Shown: positions 53,047-60,463 of the stretch, piece after piece
Layout: each line of letters starts with the position of its first letter
How positions within the stretch are numbered: the stretch's first letter is position 1
Source: Chitinophaga sp. Cy-1792
Lineage (GTDB): Bacteria > Bacteroidota > Bacteroidia > Chitinophagales > Chitinophagaceae
Length of the DNA stretch: 64,000 bases
Reading direction: 5' to 3'
Assembly: GCF_011752935.1 (NCBI RefSeq)
Contig: NZ_VWWO01000001.1
Span: 620,001-684,000, forward strand
The notes under the pieces: generated by a model
What the model was told of the DNA's origin: nothing
Seen by the model: only the letters and a program-made list of their open reading frames with translations
Databases searched by the model: none
Program-made: the position numbers and the translations under genes

Positions 53047-54915
53047 TTATCTACCCATGTACACCATAAGAATTTGTACATCACTTGGATTAACGCCACT
53101 GATTCGGCTGGCTTGTCCTAAAGTGCGTGGACGGATTTTATTGAATTTCTGTTTTGCTTCGGCAGACAGTGAAACCAATTTTCCATAGTCGAATGAATCC
53201 GGGATAATGAGATCTTCGAGTTGGCTCATCTTCTGTACGAGTTCATTTTCTTTTTCTATGTACACATCGTACTTCACCTGGATTTCTGCTTCCTCTAAAA
53301 TTTCTGTATCGAAGTTTTCGAGTGCCTTTGCAATTTTAGGTACTTCGTTCTTCATAGAAATAATATCCAGACCTGGGCGCAGCAGAATCTGATGTGCTTT
53401 TTGTTTCTGTGTTAATGGAGCAGAAGATTTAGCATGAAGCAGATCACTGATTTCAGCAGGTTCGATAGACAGGTCGCGGAGGATTGTTTTCACTTTTTCC
53501 ACGCCTTCTTTTTTCTGCTGTACACGCTGCATTCTTTCTTCTGATGCAAGTCCCATTTTGTAGCTTCTCTCAGTAAGACGGAGGTCAGCATTATCCTGAC
53601 GAAGCAGGGTTCTGAATTCTGCCCTGGAGGTAAACATCCTGTATGGTTCCTCTGTGCCTTTATTGATCAGGTCATCGATGAGTACACCGATATAGGCTTC
53701 ACTTCTTTTCAGCACAAATGGATCCTGTTCAGTTGCTTTCAGGTGGGCATTGATACCCGCCATTAAGCCCTGGCAAGCGGCCTCTTCATATCCGGTGGTT
53801 CCATTAATCTGGCCGGCGAAAAAGAGGTTTTGCAGATGTTTTGTTTCCAGAGAAAACTGCAGTTGGGTAGGTGGGAAATAATCGTACTCGATCGCATATC
53901 CCGGACGGAACATACGAACGTTTTCAAATCCCGGAACCATTTTCAGTGCTTTCATTTGTACATCTTCCGGCAGCGAAGTAGAGAATCCATTTACATAGAT
54001 TTCTACTGTATCCCAACCTTCCGGTTCAACAAAAAGCTGGTGCCTTTCTCTCTCGGCGAAGCGGTTGATTTTATCTTCGATACTTGGGCAATAACGAGGT
54101 CCTGTTCCCTGGATACGACCCTGGAACATCGGAGACCTGTCGAACCCGGTACGAAGCATTTCATGTACCGCTTCACTGGTATAAGTGATCCAGCAACTTC
54201 TCTGTTGTTCAGGTTTTATTTTAGGAACATTCAGGTAAGAGAAACCAACGATTTCATCGTCCCCTTTCTGTTCTTCCATTTTAGAGTAATCGAGACTACG
54301 GCCGTCGATACGTGGAGGCGTTCCTGTTTTCAGGCGATCGCTTTCGAATCCGAGAGAAACCAGTTGTTCGGTGATACCGGTGGCAGCTTTTTCAGCTACA
54401 CGGCCTCCGCCGAATTGTTTTTCTCCGATATGGATTACCCCGTTCAGGAAAGTACCGTTGGTAAGTACTACCGCTTTTGCCTGGATCTCATGACCCAGAC
54501 CGGTAATAACACCATGACATCTTCCGTCTTTAACAAGCAGACCTTTTACCATGTCCTGGTAAAAATCTACGTTCGGCGTTTTTTCTAAAGCTTCTCTCCA
54601 TTTGGCAGCAAACAACATGCGGTCATTCTGCGTTCTCGGACTCCACATAGCAGGTCCCTTGGAACGGTTCAGCATGCGAAACTGTATCATGGATTGGTCC
54701 GTGATAATACCTGAGTAACCACCCAGCGCATCAATTTCACGAACAATCTGGCCCTTGGCGATTCCTCCCATGGCCGGGTTACAGCTCATCTGGGCGATCG
54801 TTTGCATGTTCATTGTAACAAGCAAAACCTTCGAGCCCATATTAGCAGCAGCGGCAGCAGCCTCACATCCCGCATGCCCTGCACCTACAACTATTATATC
54901 GTATGATGGAAACAT
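53047..54915 (-). CDS. mnmG: tRNA uridine-5-carboxymethylaminomethyl modification enzyme MnmG (GidA)
   Basis: 622 residues. The FAD motif is IIVVGAGHAGCEAAAAAANMG. Further marks are NMQTIAQMSCNPAMGGIAKGQI, FGGGRVAEKAATG, LKTGTPPRIDGRS, RYCPSIEDKI and the C-terminal GQASRISGVNPSDVQILMVYM. With MnmE it forms the modified wobble uridine of several tRNAs. gidA is classically next to oriC in many bacteria, which supports the origin interpretation of the adjacent DNA. On the minus strand, TAATTTTG (54939-54932) fits a -7 element, so it has its own promoter. A parS-like palindrome lies 60 bases upstream of the start. Confidence 0.97.
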   Translation of the reverse strand: MFPSYDIIVVGAGHAGCEAAAAAANMGSKVLLVTMNMQTIAQMSCNPAMGGIAKGQIVREIDALGGYSGIITDQSMIQFRMLNRSKGPAMWSPRTQNDRMLFAAKWREALEKTPNVDFYQDMVKGLLVKDGRCHGVITGLGHEIQAKAVVLTNGTFLNGVIHIGEKQFGGGRVAEKAATGITEQLVSLGFESDRLKTGTPPRIDGRSLDYSKMEEQKGDDEIVGFSYLNVPKIKPEQQRSCWITYTSEAVHEMLRTGFDRSPMFQGRIQGTGPRYCPSIEDKINRFAERERHQLFVEPEGWDTVEIYVNGFSTSLPEDVQMKALKMVPGFENVRMFRPGYAIEYDYFPPTQLQFSLETKHLQNLFFAGQINGTTGYEEAACQGLMAGINAHLKATEQDPFVLKRSEAYIGVLIDDLINKGTEEPYRMFTSRAEFRTLLRQDNADLRLTERSYKMGLASEERMQRVQQKKEGVEKVKTILRDLSIEPAEISDLLHAKSSAPLTQKQKAHQILLRPGLDIISMKNEVPKIAKALENFDTEILEEAEIQVKYDVYIEKENELVQKMSQLEDLIIPDSFDYGKLVSLSAEAKQKFNKIRPRTLGQASRISGVNPSDVQILMVYMGR

Positions 54916-54974
54916 ATTAAAATTGAAAGTGCAAAATTACATAGAAGTAAGGAGATTGTTGGGAGAAAGTGAAA

Positions 54975-54990
54975 TGTTCCACGTGGAACA
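54975..54990. promoter_or_regulatory. parS-like site 1
   Basis: TGTTCCACGTGGAACA is a perfect palindrome, extended to 24 bp (54971-54994, GAAATGTTCCACGTGGAACATTTC is symmetric throughout). It matches the ParB/Spo0J consensus TGTTNCACGTGNAACA. It lies just upstream of mnmG. Confidence 0.8.
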
Positions 54991-55015
54991 TTTCAAAAGG
55001 TGTTTTAGGGTGAAT

Positions 55016-55624
55016 TTAATGAGCAAACACAACCAGTGATAAATTATTAGCCAGGCAATAATTTACATGCTTCTGCAATTGCCGGATGCAATCATAAGCC
55101 ATCTCTTTTTCAAAATCCTCGTCTTCCAGTTCCTTTAGTCGTTCGTCTGTTATCGAGATATGTTCCAGCTTATTCCGGAGATTAAGTAATTCATCTTCTT
55201 TCAATACCCCATTATAAATACCATCCTGGGAACCTGGAGGAAGATCATTTGAAAGCTTCCCATTTAATAATGTTCGCAAACTATTAAACTCAACTTGGAA
55301 GTCTTCCTTCAGATACCTGTCAATTAAGTCTGTTTCATAATGGAGCTTAATTTCATGATTGAATTGCAAACGCTCCCCAAAGTAATCGGCCATTGCAATA
55401 AATGCATACCAAAATGAAGCGGCAGCTTCCCAATCTTTAGGTTGATATCCATCAATAATTTGTTTCAATGCCTGCTGCATATTTAGTACCGGCAATTCCT
55501 TTCTACTGTATCGCTCAAAGCGAGGGCTTTTTTGAATCTCCAGTATTAGGGTTTCTTCTTTGGAGCCACATGCAGATTTTAGTCGCTCATAATTTACAGC
55601 ATAGGAAAATAGGTAAGAACCCAT
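55016..55624 (-). CDS. hypothetical protein between parS-like sites
   Basis: 202 residues, soluble, helical, no signal peptide. It begins MGSYLFSYAVNYERLKSACG, with later EKEMAYDCIRQLQKHVNYCLA. This opening recalls a small family of uncharacterised proteins (possibly DUF7691), but I am not sure. It lies between mnmG and ybeY on the same strand and is flanked on both sides by parS-like palindromes. Its codon style is more AT-rich than its neighbours, which could mean later insertion. Function unknown. Confidence 0.6.
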   Translation of the reverse strand: MGSYLFSYAVNYERLKSACGSKEETLILEIQKSPRFERYSRKELPVLNMQQALKQIIDGYQPKDWEAAASFWYAFIAMADYFGERLQFNHEIKLHYETDLIDRYLKEDFQVEFNSLRTLLNGKLSNDLPPGSQDGIYNGVLKEDELLNLRNKLEHISITDERLKELEDEDFEKEMAYDCIRQLQKHVNYCLANNLSLVVFAH

Positions 55625-55789
55625 CGAATAAGGTTTAAGGTAATAGGATAAATTTCCAGAAAGATATTTTAAAATAATGGAAAAGGATGAGTTAGCAAGA
55701 ATAATAAAATCTGGGTAACCTGGTCAGCATTAGGGTGAATATCGGGAAGGGAAATTAGGATGCTTCGTTATTCTTCGTGCAAAGAAAAA

Positions 55790-55805
55790 TGTTCCACGTG
55801 GAACA
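55790..55805. promoter_or_regulatory. parS-like site 2
   Basis: TGTTCCACGTGGAACA, identical to site 1, with AAA/TTT extending the symmetry to 22 bp (55787-55808). It lies between the 202-residue gene and ybeY. Confidence 0.8.
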
Positions 55806-55816
55806 TTTCTATACAA

Positions 55817-55832
55817 TGTTTCACGTGGAACA
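55817..55832. promoter_or_regulatory. parS-like site 3
   Basis: TGTTTCACGTGGAACA, one base from sites 1 and 2, 27 bp centre to centre from site 2. It matches the consensus form TGTTTCACGTG(A/G)AACA. Confidence 0.75.
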
Positions 55833-55858
55833 TTCCAACTTCTGGAGAAGTTTATGAA

Positions 55859-56287
55859 TTAATCCTTCTTAAAGTAGAGCTTGATATTTTCATCCTCTTT
55901 CTCTGTCATCAGTTCCTTGTCTTTTTTAGACTTGTCTTTATAACCACAGAGATGCAAGGCGCCATGAAAAATAACTCTATGCAATTCCTGCTCAACAGAA
56001 ACATCAAACTTAGCCGCATTTTCTTTCACCCTGTCAAAACTGATATAAATCTCACCTTCTGTAATGGCAGGATCTTCTGACATTTCAAAAGTGACGATAT
56101 CGGTATAAGTATCGTGATTCAGGAACTGCTTATTTATATCGAGCAGATAATCATCAGTGCAAAAAATATAGTTCAATCCACTAAGCCCTTGCCCTTCCTT
56201 TTTAAACAAGTCAGCCAGATACTTCTTCAGACGGGTCTTATTCTTTAATCCCGACTTTACCTCATGATCATTAAAGTGTATTGCCAT
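55859..56287 (-). CDS. ybeY: endoribonuclease YbeY
   Basis: 142 residues, normal length. The zinc-binding segment reads HRVIFHGALHLCGYKDKSKKD: His108 and His112 are present, but the third position (118), His in most bacterial YbeY, is Asp here. VTFEMSEDPAITEGEIYIS is also family-typical. YbeY processes the 16S rRNA 3' end and is needed for ribosome quality control. It faces mnmG across the 202-residue gene on the same strand; mnmG-ybeY neighbourhood is known in this phylum. Confidence 0.93.
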   Translation of the reverse strand: MAIHFNDHEVKSGLKNKTRLKKYLADLFKKEGQGLSGLNYIFCTDDYLLDINKQFLNHDTYTDIVTFEMSEDPAITEGEIYISFDRVKENAAKFDVSVEQELHRVIFHGALHLCGYKDKSKKDKELMTEKEDENIKLYFKKD

Positions 56288-56348
56288 TGATTTATCTTAA
56301 AATTGATGTAAAAGTAAAGTGAAAAATGATAGCAGCTAATGTTTCTTT

Positions 56349-56378
56349 TTGCATATTGCTACATCGGAGGTAACTTTG
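56349..56378 (+). promoter_or_regulatory. promoter of feoA (TTG-N19-TAACTTTG)
   Basis: TTG at 56349-56351, exactly 19 bases, then TAACTTTG at 56371-56378: the consensus Bacteroidota promoter. The feoA ATG follows 64 bases later. A divergent use toward ybeY is not visible. Confidence 0.75.
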
Positions 56379-56442
56379 CTGTATCATTCATATAATGTTC
56401 CCCGATGCCGAAATAAAGTTTAAACGGACCAATTCTTAGATA

Positions 56443-56679
56443 ATGAAAAATGGCATTATTAAATTGTCCTCACTTGCTACAGGTAAAAGTGCAGTGATAA
56501 TAGAGTTTGAAAAAGATGATCTTCATATCAAACTGATGGAAATGGGTTGCGTACCTGGCGAAACAGTGAAGATCGAAAAAATCGCACCGCTCGGAGATCC
56601 AATTTCTATCATGGTAGCAGGTTATAACTTGTCGCTCCGAAAAACAGAAGCTGATCATATTTGGGTAGAGGAAATTTAA
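56443..56679 (+). CDS. feoA: FeoA-domain protein
   Basis: 78 residues forming one SH3-like FeoA domain: KLSSLATGKSAVIIEFEKDDLHIKLMEMGCVPGETVKIEKIAPLGDPISIMVAGYNLSLRKTEADHIWVEEI. The LMEMGCVPGETV and PLGDPISIMVAGYNLSLR motifs are those of FeoA. FeoA assists FeoB in Fe2+ uptake, probably by binding its G domain. Here it is a stand-alone gene 27 kb from feoB, at the edge of the origin-like DNA, and runs rightward against its neighbours. Confidence 0.92.
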   Translation: MKNGIIKLSSLATGKSAVIIEFEKDDLHIKLMEMGCVPGETVKIEKIAPLGDPISIMVAGYNLSLRKTEADHIWVEEI

Positions 56680-56694
56680 TCCTCTACCTTTTTT
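56664..56694 (+). terminator. terminator of feoA overlapping its stop codon
   Basis: GGTAGAGGA (56664-56672, inside the gene) pairs with TCCTCTACC (56680-56688) around a loop containing the TAA stop, then TTTTTT. Translation to the stop would occlude the 5' arm, so it works best with ribosomes off the end. Confidence 0.8.
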
Positions 56695-57070
56695 ATACCC
56701 CGAATTTTCATTTACTTTTTTCATGTTCCCGGAGTCTATATCCCCATAATTCCTCCTTTTCTCTTCCACACTAATCACACATACCAATATACCAAGCGCA
56801 CCGGCAGGATAGTGAAAGCAACTACTTAGTACCATTATTTCTTGCTAAAGAGAACTCCATTTACCAACATCCCTCTTGTTCCTTCAGGATCCTTTATTTA
56901 AGGTAAATAACGCCGTAAATAGCCCCTCAGACTTCGCCAGGCAATAATATTCCTATATATGGCCCATAAAGCCGTTCCAAGGGTTAAAAATCACAAATAA
57001 TGCAGTGAGGAACCAGAAGCATACCAGGGAAATCAGAAAGATTCATTGCCATCACAGGTTAATGCTCATT

Positions 57071-58247
57071 TTATACACATCCGAAGCAAATAAATTCAAA
57101 AAAAATTTTTGAAAATCAGTGTAGACAAGGATTTATTCACATCTAAGCGGAGAAATAATGAGAAAAATATTCAAATCAATTACTAGCTCCCCTCTTATTC
57201 ACATATCCAGCATGAAAAAATCAAAAAAAAATTTTGAAAATCAGTGTAGACAAAGGTTTATTCACATCTAACCAAGAAGATTTGCAAAAAGTTTTCCCAA
57301 ATCCTCGCTGACACCCGCTTTATTCACATCTACATCGTAAAAATTCAAAAAAAATTTTTTGAAAATCAATATGGGTAAGGATTTATTCACATCTAACCAG
57401 GAAGAATTGTAAAAAGTTTTCCCAAATCCTCGCTGACACCCGCTTTATTCACAAATACATTATAAAAAATCAAAAAAAATTTTTGAAAATCACTGTAGAC
57501 AAGGGTTTATTCACATCTATCGGAGAAAAAATCAAAAAAAATTTCTAAAATCATTGCTGGTACTCACTTTATTCACATATCTATCATAAAAAAAAATTTG
57601 AAAACCGCTGCAGACAAGGGTTTATTCACACCTATTGGAGAAAACATCAAAAAAAATTTCTAAAATCATTGCTGGTACTCACTTTATTCACATATCCAGC
57701 ATAAAAAATCAAAAAAATTTTTTGAAAACCGCTGTAGACAAGGGTTTATTCACATCTATTGGAGAAAACATCAGAAAAAATTTCTAAAATCCTTACTCCC
57801 ATTCACTTTATTCACATATCCATCAGAAAAAATCAAAAAAATTTTTTGAAAACCGCTGTAAACATAGGTTTATTCACATCTATTGGAGAAAAAAATCAAA
57901 AAAATTTCTAAAATCATTGCTGGTACTCACTTTATTCACATATCCACTATAAAAATTCAAAAAAAAATTTTGAAAATCACCGTAGACAAAGGTTTATTCA
58001 CATCTATTGGAGAAAAAAATCAAAAAAATTTCTAAAATCATTGCTGGTACTCACTTTATTCACATATCCACTATAAAAAATTAAAAAAATTTTTGAAAAT
58101 CACTATAGACAAAGGTTTATTCACATCTAACAAAGAAAAAATCAAAAAAAAATTTTGAAATCCTTACTGATACTCACCTTATTCACATTTCTACTTTAAA
58201 GAATCCGAAAAAATTTATAAAAAGCACTTCGTACCAGGTTATTCACA
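57071..58247 (+). repeat. 62-bp-period array of twenty DnaA-box-like 9-mers
   Basis: Starts of the box: 57071 (TTATACACA), then TTATTCACA at 57133, 57195, 57258, 57320, 57383, 57445, 57507, 57569, 57622, 57684, 57746, 57808, 57870, 57932, 57994, 58056, 58117, 58179 and 58239. Spacings are 62 or 63 in nearly all cases, with one of 53 (57569 to 57622), one of 61 and one of 60. All lie on the plus strand. The box never changes after the first copy, while the spacers vary. Each spacer has an A-tract core such as TCAAAAAAAATTTTTGA. The spacers alternate between two types (box followed by TCTATTGGAG or by TATCCA), giving a 124-bp higher-order unit. Confidence 0.9.
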
Positions 58248-58420
58248 ATTTTGTGGATTAAGTAGAAGAAAAGAGGAAATTAAATTTAAAGGCGCTCAGA
58301 AATCACCACCCTTATATCTGACAGGATCAAAAAATTCTATGCTATTCTAGGCAGACTACAAAGCTTCCCACAACGCGAAATTTTCTAAAATCCCGGCATA
58401 ACCACGGAAAAAAAGAAAAA

Positions 58421-59220
58421 ATTGAATCCTCAGCACCTTCCTTTATGCTATCAGAATGCTATCCCGGACATTATGCAGACGATTCATTAAATATTCAATT
58501 CTCAGCGCACAAGCTACCGGCTGAGAATGACTTCATTTTCTCTCAACAACTTTGAATTCATAAAAGGGAAAAATATGTAAATCTCAGCGCGCTCATTGTC
58601 CCTCGAGAATTGCATAAAAAATACCTTCATTAATCAGATAAAAGACGATTCCAAATATTGAATTCTCACGGCCTTCCGAAGGCGCTGAGAATCGCGCGAA
58701 TAAAATGAAACTGACCAGATACCAATGGGACAATAATTCTCACGCTATTACCTATGCTGTGAGAATCGCATAAAAAATTAAAACACGGGGTAACCACAGG
58801 ATTTTTTTAAATATTCTACTCACAGCGGACTCAAAAATTCAAATTCAACTTTCTTGTAAAGCCATTGTGCATAACCAGGTGAATATTTAAGGATATCCAC
58901 ATCCACTGTAAATGTGCATATGTGTATAAAAGCTTGTAATACAACTAAAATTTTCTTCTGAAAATAAAAACGAATGGCTTAAGAATCAGCTGAAACTCAA
59001 TATAGAAGGGTATCCCCGAGATATTCACATCTGTTGAATTCTCAGCACACTTATAATGAGTTGTACTTAGCGCGTATGGGGATAATATACTGATCAGTGA
59101 GTAAAACTCAATCTATAAAATCAATTCTCAGCGCTTTGAACACGCGCTGAGAATTCAATATTTTTTATTTTCCTGAGGTATACCAAGGGAGAAAATTAAT
59201 ATTCAATTCTCAGCGCCCTC
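58421..59220. repeat. dispersed GAATTCTCAGCGC half-palindromes, roughly 80 bp apart
   Basis: Elements related to (G)AATTCTCAGCGC, judged by the position of their CTCA: 58429, 58501, 58583, 58665, 58739, 58819, 59041, 59127 and 59209. Adjacent intervals are mostly 72-86 bases. Several are followed by the reverse complement to make hairpins. The best is 59123-59134 with 59144-59155 (12 bp, 9-base loop); others are 58498-58506 with 58520-58528, and 58736-58743 with 58759-58766. I see no coding potential and no mobile-element ends. Confidence 0.75.
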
Positions 59221-59376
59221 ATTTTTGAAAAAAGAGCCTTGTAAAAATGTTATTTGTGAACAACTATGTGCAGATGTAATAATTACTGTGAAGTAGCTGG
59301 GGAAATATTTTGGGAACAACCTGGTTGATAACCTTGTAACTAATTGATTATTAAAATAAAAAGCGCTCAAAAAAAT

Positions 59377-59405
59377 AAGACCATGTAATGTGATTACATG
59401 GTCTT
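59377..59405 (-). terminator. terminator of nadA
   Basis: AAGACCATGTAAT pairs perfectly over 13 bp with ATTACATGGTCTT (3-base loop). Read leftward it is followed by ATTTTTTT. It lies 51 bases past the nadA stop. Confidence 0.85.
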
Positions 59406-59455
59406 AAAAAATGTGAATTATGTTGATAACTCAAATGATATTGTAAATCAATTGC

Positions 59456-60463
59456 TTAGAGCCCTGCTGCAGCTGAAATTTCTAACATTCTGTCAATAGG
59501 CTTTTTTGCTGTAATACGTAAAGTCTCGTCCATGTGGATTTCTGGCAACTCATACTCCATACACAGGTAAAGTTTCTCCAGTGTGTTCAGTTTCATATGT
59601 GGACAATCATTGCAAGCACATGCGTTGTTAGGCGGAGCCGGAATAAAACTTTTATCCGGGTTCTCTTTCTGCATCTGGTGAAGAATACCTGTTTCGGTAA
59701 CAACGATGTATTCTTTCGCATCGTCTTTTTTTGCATATTTCAGGATACCGGTAGTGGAACCGATATAGTCGGCAACGGCAAGAACTGCTGGTTCACACTC
59801 CGGATGGGCCAGTATCTTGGCTTTCGGGTGACGAACCTTCAGTTTCATGATCTTTTCCAGGGAGAAAATCTCGTGTACCATGCAGGCGCCGTTCCACAAA
59901 ACCATGTCTCTTCCCGTTTTTTTGACCAAATAAGCGCCTAAATTCCTGTCTGGGGCAAAAATGATCGGCTGGTCCTTAGGAACGCTTTCGATGATTTTTT
60001 CAGCATTTGACGAGGTACAGATGATATCGCTGAGCGCCTTGATACCTGCAGAACAGTTGATGTAGGAAATCACGATATGATCCGGATACTTGTCCCTGAA
60101 CTTCTTAAACAGCTCTGGTGGCGCACTATCGGCCAGTGAACAACCGGCTTTCAGGTCCGGAAGCAATACTTTTTTCTGCGGACTGAGGATTTTAGCGGTT
60201 TCTGCCATGAAATGAACACCGGCAAATACGATAATATCGGCATCAGTTTTGGAAGCCTGTTGAGAAAGGCCCAGACTATCCCCGATGTAGTCGGCAATAT
60301 CCTGGATATCCGGTTCCTGGTAATAGTGTGCGAGGACGATGGCATTCTTCCGCTTTTTCAAATCTTCGATCGCCGCGAACAAGTCCAAAGCTGGATCCAC
60401 CGATATATCCAAAAATCCGTTGTGTTGCAAATTTTTTTTTGCGGTGGTTAATTCCGTAATCAT
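59456..60463 (-). CDS. nadA: quinolinate synthase A
   Basis: 335 residues. Three repeated domains around a [4Fe-4S] cluster. Marks are [45 protein letters not shown], the first cluster Cys in [24 protein letters not shown] with the second, and [19 protein letters not shown] with the third. It condenses iminoaspartate and dihydroxyacetone phosphate to quinolinate, the pyridine ring of NAD. It lies between two non-coding, box-rich stretches. On the minus strand TACATTTG (60559-60552) fits a -7 element. Confidence 0.96.
   Translation of the reverse strand: MITELTTAKKNLQHNGFLDISVDPALDLFAAIEDLKKRKNAIVLAHYYQEPDIQDIADYIGDSLGLSQQASKTDADIIVFAGVHFMAETAKILSPQKKVLLPDLKAGCSLADSAPPELFKKFRDKYPDHIVISYINCSAGIKALSDIICTSSNAEKIIESVPKDQPIIFAPDRNLGAYLVKKTGRDMVLWNGACMVHEIFSLEKIMKLKVRHPKAKILAHPECEPAVLAVADYIGSTTGILKYAKKDDAKEYIVVTETGILHQMQKENPDKSFIPAPPNNACACNDCPHMKLNTLEKLYLCMEYELPEIHMDETLRITAKKPIDRMLEISAAAGL

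Larger units (their letters stand above)
56695..59369. other. 2.7-kb non-coding origin-like region
   Basis: No plausible gene in six frames. The region is strongly AT-rich and holds two repeat families described separately: a DnaA-box array (57071-58247) and GAATTCTCAGCGC elements (58421-59220). Further DnaA-box-like sites lie on the minus strand: TGTGCATAA (58866-58874) and TGTGTATAA (58921-58929). One-mismatch versions lie at 58893-58901 (ATATCCACA), 59020-59028 (ATATTCACA) and 59255-59263. Together with mnmG and three parS-like sites within 3 kb this is what a bacterial oriC zone would look like; the function is inferred. Confidence 0.65.

Noticed and set aside
53830..54588. 252-codon open frame on the plus strand inside mnmG
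   Set aside because: It is an antisense shadow of a highly conserved gene; no independent support.
57071..58247. CRISPR array
   Set aside because: Only the 9-mer box and short A-tract words are constant; there are no 23-37-base identical direct repeats with unique spacers, the spacers are related to one another, and no cas genes are near.
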